DNA of 64,000 nt from Datisca glomerata (Eukaryota > Streptophyta > Magnoliopsida > Cucurbitales > Datiscaceae). The DNA is taken from NCBI GenBank assembly GCA_003255025.1, contig QANY01013423.1:795779-859778 (forward strand), written 5' to 3'. This document shows, piece by piece, positions 19,650-31,927 of the stretch. How positions within the stretch are numbered: the stretch's first letter is position 1; every line of letters starts with the position of its first letter. The notes beneath the pieces were generated by a model. It saw nothing but the letters and a program-made list of their open reading frames with translations, ran no database searches and was not told the origin of the DNA. Made by a program: the position numbers and the translations under genes.

Positions 19650-21612
19650 AAAATTCAACTGATTATTTAAGTTCGATTTAGGTTATGAGCGAATAGATTA
19701 AATTAGTTAGATTACATTTTTTAGGTACTAATTGTTTGAATCAAATCATTTCTAAGTTAATGGTATTCACGAATCGATTCAGTCAATTAGTACCTAAAAA
19801 TAAAATCAAACTAGTTTAAACGGTTTGCTCGTACCCGAACTGATTAAGAATAATCGGGTGAGTTTTTTTCTTATCATTTGTACAGAACTGAATAAAAATA
19901 AAGGGAATGATTTACTGGAATCTGAGTGTGTTTCTTGGCCCAAACATACTAGGCCTTTAATCAGTCTGGCCCATTCAAACTGTTCATGAGCCGTAATATT
20001 TGACAATGTCAATAGCTTCATTCTCATCAAAGTGGAACTTGATAAATTGGGTGGAGAATAAATTTGATACAGTTTCAAAAAATGGATAAATAAATAAATA
20101 AACTGATTCTTTACCTGAATAAAAATTAAAGACTTTCCAGAACTATTTGTCTGTTTGAATTTCAGAAATTATATTGTAAGACTTCAACCATCAACTTAAA
20201 ATATTACTTGATTCAACTCACTTCTTAAGTAACAGGATTCATAGGTTTGTCCCCTTACACCTAACCTTAACAAGTTTCATAGTTTTGTCCCATTACACCT
20301 GACCTCAAAGGTATCTCATGAGTAGAACTATCATGTGTTGTGTCGTCGTATATAAACATTTTATGTATCATCTTGAAAATATTAAAAAACATGAAAATGT
20401 AAATGATTATAAAATTTAGGATAGTGAAAATTTTATTGCTAATTTTTTTATTAGAACTTATCATTTACAGTCTATGATCTATTAAAAATTGTGCTCCGCG
20501 TGGATAGATTTTTATTTTATTTTTTCTATCCAGTTTTTTTTTTTAATTTTACACAGCTTGTTAGAATTAATTGAGTTTTAAATTAAACCTGTATTCGCAT
20601 ATCCAAGATTTCTTCTTAAAGTTTATTTTTATAATAATCATACGATCACTCATATTTATTTTAATTAAATATCTACATAATTAATCTGACAATCAATTAT
20701 ATTATTAATTGGCTCATCACATGGTAATAATTTTTTATAACATGGTAATAATTATATTATTAATTGGCTCATCAATTATATGATTTATTATTATGTTTTT
20801 TAGTGTTTTTTAATTTCTACTTTTTTATGAATAAACTACTAATTTATATTACTTATAATATTATATAAAATATTAACTTCAAATAATAAATTGGCACTTG
20901 GTTTTTTCTAATTTTATTTAAATTTTCCATTGCACATGTATATGTCTAGTCTCGATAAGTCGTTAGTTTTAGTTACCCTCCTGAACTTTTACTTGAAATC
21001 ACTTACACCCTCGACTTCAAATATCTGGAGAAGCCCATTAAATTTCACCATCAATAATAAAACACTACTCCTTTTTTTCCCTCAATCCTAGTTAAAATCA
21101 CTGCATGCACTACATGTCGGATGTCTTTGATTAAGAGTGAAAGTTGAGGGTTTTTTGGTGAAATTAACACCAATGCTTTTTTGATTCGATCTTAAATACA
21201 AATAATTTGCTTCCGAATTTAAAGATTCATTTTTATCAATTTTTAATTGTTGCGTTTAGTATTTTTCTCATAAAAAAATTCACGTCAAGAACTGTTAATT
21301 CCTGTTGAAGACATGAAAGCAAACGATCGAACTCTTTTCCCTAATTTTTTACACAAGGCAAACACGCTCATATTATGTGGACAGCATAAGCAATTAAAAA
21401 CTCTTAATAAAATACATATTTAAAATCAAATTAAAACTGCATCTAAGTTAATTTCATTCCCGTCAACTTTCAACAAACCAAAGATACCTCCTCCTAAACT
21501 TTAAAATATTTGTCAGAGGCCCCCTCAATTGTTACCATCAATGAAAAGTACTCACTCCATCTATTTTTGCAATCCCATATATATAATTAATTTCTCATAA
21601 TTTTAAGGGTCA
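19650..21612. other. AT-rich intergenic DNA
   Basis: No gene seen. It contains a perfect 17-bp inverted repeat (19718-19734 and 19784-19800) around a 49-base spacer. A short direct repeat around ATTATTAATTGGCTCATCA lies near 20701 and 20755. The last 5 bp (GGTCA, 21608-21612) is the target duplication of the copia element that follows. Confidence 0.4.
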
Positions 21613-21844
21613 TGTTAACGTGATTATAGGAATTAACGGCACATCTTTCATGTGATTGTATAATTCATCAATAACCTTGATTCTAGGATATAGATAGGAA
21701 GATTTCTAGGATGTATTTTCAGAATGTGTATCACAACAATCGACAGATTTTATTTATTTTTCTAGTCATGGGTCTCTTGTATAAATTTCAATCCTCTTTG
21801 TACAATAAACATCAAGAAATACACAAATTCCTTCTCTGTTAATA
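21613..21844 (+). repeat. copia-2 5' LTR (232 bp)
   Basis: Matches 26003-26234 with about 23 mismatches by hand (about 90% identity). A TTGTATAAATTTC box near 21776 could be the TATA element. Confidence 0.9.
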
Positions 21845-21990
21845 TGGTATCAGAGCTGTTCCTTTGAAATTTTCTGCATAATTTTCTGGTTCTTGGCTCT
21901 TGGCTTTTGGTCCTCTTTGCACGTCTTCCTCTTCTTCTGTCATTCTTTTCTTCTTCTTTTTTTCAGTTCTCTATAACCTCCACTTCCAAA

Positions 21991-22775
21991 TGGAGAAATA
22001 TGATATTGCAAAACCTATTGCAACGGTTTTGACTGGCTCAAACTATAATCTATGAGTCCAAAGAATGAAAAGTTTATTGATAGGTCGCAAGTTTTAGCGA
22101 ATTGATACTGAAGATATCACTAAACCAACCAAGCAGCAAGATGAAACTGATCCTAAATTTATTGACCGTCTTGAAGATTGGGATAGCAGAAATTATCAGA
22201 TAATTACCTAGTTTCCTAACACCTCTATTCCATTAATTCACATCCAATTTGCTGATTATGACACTGCAAAAGAAATTTGGGATTTCTTGGCCAATCGATA
22301 TCAAACCACTCGACTTGCTCATTATTTTCAATTGTGGACTATTCTTTATAATCTCAAACAAGAATCTGGCCAATCGGTGAATGATTTTCTTGCTCAAGTT
22401 TAGCCAATTTGGAATCAAACGTCTCAGGCAAAAATCAGCAAAGACCACATTCACCTTATTCAAGTTCTCATGGCTATTAGACCTGAATATGAAGCTGTCC
22501 GAGCCTCTCTACTACACCGACACCTTCTTCAGACATTGGATATGGCTATATAGGAAATCATTTTTGAAGAAACTTACCTCAATCTTGATAAAACTCTGAA
22601 TTTTGAAATTGCTCTAGCAACTACTCGCCCATCACATCAGAAATTCGGCAACAACACGTGTAAGAATTGCAATCAAATTGGTCATACTTTTGCTAATTAT
22701 CCTACTATAGAATGCATATATTGTCATGCACTTGTTCATATTCTTGAGAACTGCCCAACTCGCGCTTTACGATAA
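21991..22775 (+). pseudogene. copia-2 gag remnant with two zinc-knuckle traces
   Basis: Reading from the ATG at 21991 gives MEKYDIAKPIATVLTGSNYN and then in-frame stops. The UBN2-type body follows (IWDFLANRYQTTRLAHYFQL, VNDFLAQV, VLMAIRPEYEAVRASLL). Two knuckles are visible near 22660-22760: CKNCNQIGHTFANY (final Cys replaced by Tyr) and CIYCHALVHILENC. At least five stops interrupt the frame. Confidence 0.85.
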
Positions 22776-22978
22776 AAAAATGGGGTCTTTAAGCCCAATA
22801 ACTTCTCGAAGCCTAGATTTACCTTCATCTATGCTGCTGCCACCGAAGGTTATACTGCCATCACTATAAGTGATCTTGAAGCACTACTCAAACATGTTAT
22901 CTCTTCCAATTCTTCTGCTGCCATGTCTGTCACTCCGGGAAATTCCATTGGCTCTTTGACTATGCATGTTATAACCAT

Positions 22979-24060
22979 ATGACTACTAATGCTAAGTTAT
23001 TGTCTTCCAAAACACTAGTATCTTTCTTACCACCAATCCACACTGCTAATGGTAGTAAAATGAATATCACTCACACTGGTCATGCATATACATCCAATCT
23101 TAGTCGTCTTCCTGAAACCTACTGTATCCCTAACTTAACTCCCAATCTTATCTATGTTGGTCAGCTGTGTGAAAAAAGACTAAATGTTAACTTTTCCTCT
23201 TTTGGTTGTCAGGTACAAGATCCACAAACGGGACAGATCCTTGGGACGGGTCGCAAGGTGGGTCGATTATTTGAGCTTGTATCTCTCCATCTTCCTCAGA
23301 GACTTGTGTCTGTTGCTACAACTACCAATTCTTCAATTCACCAATGGCATCTTCGTCTTGTTCATGCCTTTGCCAGTACAATTCAGCCTTTAATTTCCCG
23401 TGGCTTGTTAGGATCTACAAAGTTTGAGTCATTTGATTGTTTAAATTGTCAACTCACAAAACAACTTGCATTGTCTTTTAATCATAGTGATTCAATTTCA
23501 GACATTCCGTTTGGCTTAATTCATTCTGACATTTGGGCTCCTTCCCTTATTTCTTCAGTCAATGGTTTTCGTTATTTTGTGTTATTCATTGATCATTATT
23601 CTCGTTTTACATGGATATATTTTTTGAAACATCGATATGAGTTACCACAAACTTACATTTTGTTCGCTAACATGATTAAAACTCAATTCTCTTTTAGTAT
23701 TAAAATTCTTCGAATAGATAATGGAGATTCTTCTTTACTTCAAATTCTCAGTCAACAGGGCATTGTGGTTCAACGCTTATCCTCATACTTCCTAACAAAA
23801 TGGACGAGCTGAACGAAAACATCGTCATATACTTGATTCTGTTCGTGCTCTTCTTCTCTCTGCCTCTTGTTCGGAAATTTTTTTGGGCGAAGCAGCTCTT
23901 ACTGCCGTATATAGCATTAATAGAATTCCTACCTTAGTTCTCCAAAAAATTTTACCCTTTGGAAAATTGTTTGGTAAGCCTCCTGACTATTCCATCCTTA
24001 AACCTTTTGGTTGTGTCTGTTTTGTTCTTTTATAACCCCATGAAAGTACCAAATTAGAAC
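22979..24060 (+). pseudogene. copia-2 gag-pre-integrase and integrase remnant
   Basis: The frame 22979-23812 shows the end of the protease region, then LTPNLIYVGQLCEKR, then HQWHLRLVHA (gag-pre-integrase). The integrase core has GLIHSDIWAPS (first catalytic Asp kept), FIDHYSRFTWIYF and ILRIDNG (second Asp). A frameshift near 23790 moves the rest (RHRHILDSVRALL, then the C-terminal part) into other frames, with a stop near 24034. Confidence 0.85.
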
Positions 24061-24499
24061 CACGTTCTCGTTTATGTTGTTTTATTGGGTATGGGATAGA
24101 ACACAAAGGGTATCATTGTTAGGATCCCATTACCAATAAACTAGATATCTCTCGTCATGTTACTTTCTAGGAAAATACCATGTTTTCGTCTCTTTCTAAA
24201 TTTCACAATTCTGTCAATATTGACTCTATGTTTTTCACTGATTTCTCAATTGAGTTGTTTCCAAGTTCTGATACAGGTAATTCTGATACGCTCAATATTA
24301 GACCTTCCCCACCTGTTCCTCTTGATCCTATTCCAGCTATTGATCCTGCACCTGTACCTATAACTACTCTTGACACCATTGTTCGTCATTCTACCTAGGT
24401 AAGAGAAACTCCGCATTACCTTATAGATTTCCATTGTTATTCTGCTATTGCAACCCTTCATGAACCTTACTCTTATCGTGAGGCAAGTACTGGCCCTCT

Positions 24500-25440
24500 T
24501 TGGCAGCAAGCTATGACTGAAGAACTTCAGGCTTTAGAAAAGACTCACACTTGGGACTTAGTTGATCTTCCTTCTAACAAGACCCCTATTGACTGCAAAT
24601 GGATTTATAAATTCAAGACTCGTTCTGATGGGGCTGTTGAGCGTTACAAAGCTCACTCAAGAATATGGGATGGGATAGACTATGAAGAAACCTTTGCTTC
24701 AGTAGCTCGATTAACATATGTCCGCAGTCTATTAGCTATTGTTGCAGTTCATAAATGGAAGCTTCTCCAGATGGACGTTAAAAATGCTTTTCTCCATGGT
24801 GATTTGTTAGAAGAGGTTTATATGCATCCTCCCCCTGGTTCTTATTCTCCTCATAAAGTGTGCAAGCTCCGACGAGCTTTGTATGGATTTAAATAAGCTC
24901 ATTGGGCTTGGTTTTCTAAATTTAGTCCTATTCTTGCTCAACTTGGCTTTGTCTCTAGTCCACATGATTCTGCATTATTCACTCATCGATCTGACCATGG
25001 CATTGTTCTTTTACTACTTTATGTTGATAATATGATAATAATATGTAGTGACACATCTGGTATCTCAGACTTACATTATTATCTTAGTCAACATTTTGAA
25101 ATGAAGGATCTTGGCAATCTCATCTATTTTTTGGGTCTTGAAGTTTCTCATAATTCTGAAGGCTATTATCTCTCTCAAGATAAGTATGCATCTGATCTAA
25201 TTTCTCGAGCAAGCATTACAGATGGTAAAATTATATAAACCCCTTTGGAACTCAATTGCAAACTTACTCCTCTAGACGACACTCCTCTTGATGATCTTAC
25301 TTTATATCGACAACTTGTTGGTAGCCTTGTTTATCTCACTGTTACTCAGCCTAATATCTCATATGATGTTCACTTGGTTAGTCAGTTCATGCCTGCCCCT
25401 CGTTCATCACATTTTTCTGTAGTTCTTCATATACTTTGAT
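24500..25440 (+). pseudogene. copia-2 reverse transcriptase remnant
   Basis: Starts around [20 protein letters not shown]. It continues with [39 protein letters not shown] and [10 protein letters not shown], then a stop. After it comes LYVDN (polymerase motif YVDD changed to YVDN), then FEMKDLGNLIYFLGLEV. Stops at about 24893, 25236 and 25437, plus the altered YVDD motif, show loss of function. Confidence 0.88.
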
Positions 25441-25973
25441 ATATTAAAAGAACTCTTTTTCACGGTTTACATTTCTCTGCTCACTCCTCCTTGGTGTTAT
25501 CTGGCTACTCTGATGTTGATTGAGTTAGTAATCCCACAGATCGTCGTCCTACCATTGGATACTGTTTTTTCTTAGGTGATTCTCTTATCTCTTGGCATAG
25601 CAAAAAGTAAATAGTCGTTGCCCATTCTAGCACATAATCTAAATATCGTGCTCTTATTGATGCCACATCTGAATTACTTTGGTTATGATGGTTATTAACT
25701 GATATGGGTGTCACACAATCTTCTGCTACTATGCTTCACTGTGATAATAGGAGTGCAATACAAATCTCTCACAATGACGTTTTTCATGAGCGTACAAAAC
25801 ACATTGAGATTGATTGTCATTTTGTTCGTCATCATGTTACTAAAGGCACCATATTTTTTATTCTCGTCTCCTCTACTAACCAAACAACTGATATCTTCAC
25901 CAAAACATATCTTCCTGCTCGTTTTCAACATTTACTAAGCAAACTCAAGTTGGCATCCACTATACCATCTTGA
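25440..25973 (+). pseudogene. copia-2 RNase H remnant
   Basis: Frames at 25440-25700 show a degraded RNase H with stops. The last frame (25704-25973) reads MLHCDNRSAIQISHNDVFHE, then RTKHIEIDCHFVRHHV and a stop, which is the usual C-terminal block of copia pol. The polypurine tract follows. Confidence 0.85.
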
Positions 25974-25976
25974 GTT

Positions 25977-26004
25977 GGGGGGGGGGGGGGNGGGGGGGGG
26001 GGGG
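25977..26004. other. Poly-G run with an N at the copia-2 polypurine tract
   Basis: G from 25977 to 26004, broken by one N at 25991. The polypurine tract is expected here (GAGTTGGGG, then the LTR), but the exact run length is not trustworthy. Confidence 0.85.
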
Positions 26005-26234
26005 TTAACGTGATTATAGGAATCAACAGCATATCTTTCATGTGATTGTGCAATTCATCGATAGCCTTGATTCTGGGATGTAAATAGGTAGATTTCTAGG
26101 ATGTATTTTCAGAATGTGTATCACAGCAATTGACAGATTTTATTTCCTTTTCTAATCACATGTCTCTTGTATAAATTTCAATCCGCTTTGTACAATAAAC
26201 ATAAAGAAATACACAAATTTATTCTCTGTTAATA
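26003..26234 (+). repeat. copia-2 3' LTR
   Basis: About 90% identical to 21613-21844. Its first base or two merge with the poly-G run. Followed by the target duplication GGTCA (26235-26239). Confidence 0.9.
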
Positions 26235-26475
26235 GGTCAGAATCCTCTTTTAAAAAAAGGGTCAGAATTGAATATTGATTATAATTTGGCTGTCTTGTTG
26301 ATTTGCCTCCTTTCACAAAATAAACTCTTGTATTTTTCCTCGACAATGAAATTAATAAATAACCCTTATTTTTTTCTTTATTTGTGTCAAATACATAAAT
26401 TATTACAGAAGTTGAGGGTAACATGGCTAAAAACACTATCATTTTTAATATATAAGTGTAAAGATTTAATTATAC

Positions 26476-26695
26476 AACTACAAGGTGTAGAGTAAATGGT
26501 CACCGTATGTCTGAGAGTTTCCTCCCCCATGTCACGGGTTCGAACCAGGGCCATGCTATCTTGTCGCAATCGACCTGAAGATTTATCCCTTAATTTAATT
26601 ACGGTGCACTTACAAAAAACTCTAACCGAAGACTTGTGCATCTCTAAAATAATCAGAGAATTACGTTTCAAAGATCCAGTGCTAATTTAAAAAAA
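26476..26695 (+). mobile_element. tRNA-derived SINE (about 220 bp)
   Basis: Flanked by a perfect 12-bp target duplication ATTTAATTATAC (26464-26475 and 26696-26707). It has a polymerase III box B GGTTCGAACC (26537-26546) and a degenerate box A-like stretch (TAGAGTAAATGG, about 26488) about 50 bp upstream. The 3' end is A-rich. Together these are the hallmarks of a tRNA-derived SINE moved by LINE machinery. Confidence 0.75.
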
Positions 26696-26707
26696 ATTTA
26701 ATTATAC

Positions 26708-29657
26708 GTGACATAATGCAACCCATATTTTCTCAACTCTGATTAACGAATAACTAGGCGTATATTCTTGTTTTCCAATGTTGCATTGGCCCCATACAAA
26801 CTTAAATTTAAAATAAATGAAAGACGTAAATATTGGATTTAACGAAGTCAACTTGTATTCTCATAATTAGGCTGACATTCACGTGCATGAAATAGGAACA
26901 CGTACTCTTAAAATTCATATTTAATCATATTTACCAATTTTAAATTTGTTTAATTCAATTCGTTATGCAGTTGGTACGAGACAATTATCGATTTTGAAGA
27001 GATCAAATCGCATATCTTATTAATGATTCCTTTAAAATTAATGAGACAGAGAGAGAATTCAGAGTTGCACGAGTGGTGCAGGGTGGATTGAAACAGAGAG
27101 AGATTGTTTTTCTTTTTAAGTGTTTTGTCTTATTTGCTGATTATATAAAATTGCAAAAACCGTAATAAACTGAAGTTGTCATGTAACTGTGTGCAAATCA
27201 TGTGCCCCATTCATCAAGTAAGAAGCATGTTTTTAAGGCTTGTAGCTATATAACTAGTCACTTTGTTTTTTTTTAATAACGTTTATAAGTTGATAGGGAC
27301 ATATCATATTTACTTAGACGGAAAAAATGAATATATAAAAAGAATATCAATTATGAGATGTATAAATTATCTCATGTCTCGTACACCGTCACATTATAAA
27401 CAATATTAAATAGCTATTAAACAGTTTGGTACTATAAAACATTGATCTTTATTTTTAAGAACTCAAATTTCTAGCTTAAAAATTAATCAAAGTCCTAATT
27501 AGAGTTATATGTTTGATATTATCAAAAAATTGTTGGTTAAATTTTTACTTTTAATTTGCTCCCAATAACAAAGAACGCCTTCAAAGAATAATAAGAACAA
27601 ATTCTGATTAATGAAAATGACAAAGAATACTAACGTTTTTTTTATTATTGTTGTATAATTTATTATATTCTATATTAAGCCACTATTCTTCTAGTTTATA
27701 ATTAATGTGCTGTAAATTATTAAAGTCATGATTTGCCATTTTTTTATGGAACTCTGAGAGCAAAGTTGGGGTTATTGTTGTCTGTCAGGTTAGCAATTCG
27801 AATAGGAGGCTCTATTATTATTATTATTATTATTGTTATTATTTGTTGTTTTGTTGATATGGGCATATTTAATTAATCAACACATCATATTATATCCAGC
27901 TGTAATGACTTAAAAAGTGGAGTATGTTTTGTTTTAAAATTTGGATGACAGTTCTTTCTTTCCAGTTGAAATTTTGAGACCGTTTTGTGTGAGTTAAATA
28001 AGAATATTGAAAAAATTACATTATTAAAAAATTTAATTGATAAAGTTAAATATCAATATATTAAGATTATCATATTTGGTAACATATGGTTAAGTGAAAA
28101 AAAATTATTAGAAAAAATGATTTTATTATTTGGTACGTAGATTGGATAAAATTCTGTGAGAAAGTTTGATAAAATTATTAGAAAAATTATATAAATTATA
28201 TTAAAGTAATAAAATTATTTATTATTTATAGTTTCTTTTTTTATCAACTTTTAGTTTATTGTTAATGATTATTTATAAATTCTAATATACATTACGTCTT
28301 ATATATACATTATTTTACGTACTAATTAATTAACTATTCTAATAACCCATCAATAAAATTAAATCAACTATTTTTCTCTTACCACGCAAAAAACTAAAAT
28401 AATTTTGTTAGTTACACCGTACAAATAAATTCAATGACAAATTGTTCAAAATTACATAGCAAAATCATAAATACATTCTCTATTAGCAACTACTAAAAAA
28501 TCTTAATAATTCATGCTGTGTTTGATTAAATTTTCTATAATATCACAAATTAATTATCATACAATTTTTCTCTTTTATATATAAAAATAAATCTGATATA
28601 AATAACCATTATTTATATTAACACATTAAAATATTTAATAAGACATAACGATTTTTCCGTTACATGTACATTTTTTCAGTAGATATGTACACCATGGTTA
28701 TCAATATTCTTCGCTTTGGCATGAACGGGCAAAATATTTTAGTTCTGTCACATGAACAAAACAGAACAATGATGTATTTTTTTATATTTTGGTCAAATAT
28801 AATCTAAAACTGAATATAAATGATTGAGGGACCCCCTCCATTCATGGTTTTGTTTGGACCCTGTCCGGTTCTCCACATAAAAAATGAGACATGATAAATA
28901 ATTCAGTTATATTCTCCATAAATTTAGTCTTTTTTAAACATTGACAGTTTATGAATAATATTTATTTTATGAAAGAAACTAATTTTAATTTAAAAAAATA
29001 TTTGATATTATTAATATGTTTTCTATATATGAAGAGTTTATCCATCCTTAATTCAAATTCAATATTTTATTTCATTCATTCCAATTAACGTGCGTATCTT
29101 AATCTCACGAGATAACCACGAGACGAGTTGGCGAACAAGTCGGAAGGGAAGGAAAAAATCTCAAAATTCGATATCAGGACCGTTTCAGTTCCAGCAGGAT
29201 TGGGATATTTTGTGATTCTTTTCTGAAGCTTTGATCTTGAAGAAAATAAAATATTAAAATCAAGTAGGAATAATTGAAACAAATAATGGTATTTTTATGG
29301 GGATATGAGAAAGTAAAATTTATTTTGAAAAATGTGTAGATGTGTTGTAAGATAAGAAAATTATTTGGTAAAATAGATTTTTGTGAGAAAGTGATAGGGA
29401 AAGTAATGTGAGATTGTTATATTACCAGGTTAAATAACTTTACCATGACAAATGAGAATACTTGTAACAAACATGAAAAAATGCTGGAAAATAAGTTCAT
29501 CACGAACTTTATACCACACGGAAAGACGGAAACAAACAACCCCTTTAAGTTCTCAACTCAATCACGTCTTCCCAACCTCTACTAAAATTCTGTTGTTAAT
29601 CGATTAGTAGATTCTCGGCTCTTTTTTTAGCTTTGCAAAGATGAAGATTTAAATTAA
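26708..29657. other. AT-rich intergenic DNA
   Basis: No gene recognised on either strand. A (TTA)n microsatellite lies at about 27811-27842. Long A/T-rich stretches (28000-28660) look like old, unclassifiable repeat sequence. The last 9 bp (29649-29657) is the target duplication of the following MULE. Confidence 0.4.
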
Positions 29658-31297
29658 GGGTTTTTTTGTTAAATTATACCCCTGGATAAAATAATTTATC
29701 AAAATATACTATTGACTTAATTTTTACTTATCATAACCTCTGACTCACATTCCCTTCACTTTTTCTCTTCTCTTTCCCCCATTGTTCTTCTTACACACTG
29801 ACCCACACACTCTCTCATTTTCCCAGAATTTCATTTTCTCATAAACCCATTTTCTTGAAGCCATCACTCCCACCTCTATTACTCTCATTTCTCCTTCTTC
29901 ATTTTTTATTTTTCCAAGCTTCATTTGCTTTATGATTTTACAATTTTCTCATTTTTTTGAAAAACCAAGGTTGAGAGCTAAAATTGTAGTTTTGTTTTTG
30001 GAAATTTGGTGAAAATTTTGGCTGAAATTTGATGGAATTTGTTAATTTTAGCTTTGCCCAAATTTAAGTGAGAGAAACCGTAGTGTACAAGATGACTATA
30101 TGATCGTCGTGTAGTCATCATGTAGTGTATACGATGACTACAAGATCTTCGTGTATACTACACATATAATGTATCACATCATGTAGTGTACATGATGGCT
30201 AGATGATCGTCGTGTAGCCATTGTATAGTGTACATGATAACTATGGAGGTTTAAGTGTTGAAGAAGAATGAATTGACATTTGATTTGATATTGTGTAAGA
30301 AAAGTGTTGGAGAAAAATGAAGAAAAGTAAGTGGATGGTGGGTCATGGGTACAAGATGACTACGCGATCATTGTATAGTCATCGTGTATACTATACATGT
30401 AATATATTTAATTTTATATATTTATTTAAATATAAATAAATAATATAAATAAATATAGAGATTGAATATTTAAGAAGAATGAATTAACATTTGATTTGAT
30501 ATTGTGTAGAAAAGTATTGGGGAGAATGAAGAAAATGTAAGTGGATGGTGGACCATGTGTACACGATGGCTACTATCATTGTGTAGTCATCGCGCACACT
30601 ATACATGTAATATATTTTATTTTATATATTTATTTAAATATAAATAAATATGAAGGTTGAATGTTGAAAAAAAATGAATTAACATTTGATTTGATGTTGT
30701 GTAAGAAAAGTATTGGGAGAAAGAGTGAAGAAAAAAGTAAATGAATGTTGGTCTATGAGTACATGATGGCTACACGATCGACATATAGTCATCGTGTAGT
30801 GTACACGATGAGTACATGAGTATCGTATAACCATTCTGTAGACTACATGATGGGTATACAGACGTCATGTATCCTCTTTCTCGTCATTCTCTCTCTTTCT
30901 CAACGTTCCCCCCCTCTCTCTCTCTTTACGCTCTACATTCTATCTTTCTATCTATCTATTTCTCTCTCAAAATTAACAAAACCTACAAAAAGTAACAAAA
31001 CTTACAAAAATTAACAAAACCCATAAAAATTGACAAATGCTAACAAAAATCACAAAAATTAACAAAACTCATTTTGTTGTGTTTAGTTCTGGAGAAAATG
31101 AGTTTCTAGGAGAGAGATAGATATACATATGGAAGTTGAAGAGAGAGTGTGTGAGCCAGTGTGTAAGAAGAACAATAAGAAAACAAGAGAAAAAAGTGAA
31201 AGGAATGTGGGCTAGAGATTCTAATAAGTAAAAATGAGGCCAATGATATAATTTTGTAAAATACTTTATCAGAGTATAATTTAACAAAAAAAAAACC
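29658..31297. mobile_element. MULE-type non-autonomous transposon with long terminal inverted repeats (1640 bp)
   Basis: The left end 29658-29816 and right end about 31141-31297 are inverted copies (GGGTTTTTTTGTTAAATTATA at the left against its complement at the right; later TTCTTCTTACACACTG on both). A perfect 9-bp target duplication TTAAATTAA flanks it (29649-29657 and 31298-31306). Long TIRs with a 9-bp duplication are the signature of Mutator-like elements. There is no transposase. The interior is a repeat array described separately. Confidence 0.85.
30070..30870. repeat. Internal array of about 200-bp units with palindromic CACGATGACTACA motifs
   Basis: Three diverged units of about 200 bp begin at about 30246, 30460 and 30651 (each with GAATTrACATTTGATTTGATrTTGTG). 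Each unit ends in a cluster of TACACGATGACTACA / TGTAGTCATCGTGTA words that are inverse complements. Further clusters lie at 30085-30235 and 30760-30870. No coding sequence. Confidence 0.8.
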
Positions 31298-31306
31298 TTA
31301 AATTAA

Positions 31307-31497
31307 ATTACATGTGAAGGATCCATATGTAAATCATTTTTAACTAATTATAGTAGCACATCACTTAATTCACTGAAATAAAATCTGTCTAATCTTATTT
31401 CGGTCTATGATTATTTTTCATTAATTAATCACCAAAAAACAACAACACAAAACAAAATCCAGAACTGCCTGATGCCTACAGACAACCAAACACATTA
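31307..31497. other. Spacer between the MULE and the hAT MITE
   Basis: AT-rich, nothing recognised. Confidence 0.4.
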
Positions 31498-31843
31498 ATA
31501 GGGGTGGGGATGAGATGAAGTTTGAGCCTTTTTGTCTCGTCTCGATCCAAACGAGATAATTTTTTTAAGTCCGTCTCATGTTGAGGGGAAATCTCGAGTG
31601 GGACGGGATATATATTTTGAGTAAAAAATTTAAAGGTTAAAAATTAAAATTAGTTTAAGTTCAAAAGATTGAAAGGTTAATAATTAAAAAAATTGAAGGG
31701 TTAAAATTAAAAAAATTAAGGGTCAAATTTTAAAAAAATAAAAATGTTAGGTTATTTATGAAAAATCGGGACGTGACAATAATTTTGTCTCGTCCCGTTC
31801 TGTTATGGACGGAATGAATTTTTCAGGACGGTTGCACACCCCT
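31498..31843. mobile_element. hAT-type MITE (346 bp)
   Basis: Ends are ATAGGGGTGGGG on the left and GCACACCCCT on the right, inverted apart from two extra left bases. A perfect 8-bp target duplication ACACATTA flanks it (31490-31497 and 31844-31851). The 8-bp duplication and AGGGGTG ends are typical of hAT elements. The interior has GTCTCGTC/GACGAGAC-like words near both ends and AT-rich filler. Confidence 0.8.
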
Positions 31844-31927
31844 ACACATTAAACATTACTGCATGTAGGAAAATAAGCAGGCAAGGAACCCAATGAATAT
31901 ATTAATATCCTTAGAGATTAATCTTGC

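Larger units (their letters stand above)
21613..26234 (+). mobile_element. Full-length but decayed Ty1/copia retrotransposon (copia-2)
   Basis: Complete layout on the plus strand: 5' LTR 21613-21844, PBS TGGTATCAGAGC from 21845, gag, gag-pre-integrase, integrase, RT, RNase H, G-rich polypurine tract (from 25972), and 3' LTR about 26003-26234. A 5-bp target duplication GGTCA flanks it (21608-21612 and 26235-26239). LTRs begin TGTTAACG and end GTTAATA. The coding region has many in-frame stops and frameshifts, so the element is dead. Confidence 0.92.

Noticed and set aside
26537..26546. Candidate tRNA gene (box B GGTTCGAACC).
   Set aside because: No cloverleaf or acceptor stem, the box A is degenerate, and 12-bp target duplications show it is a SINE.
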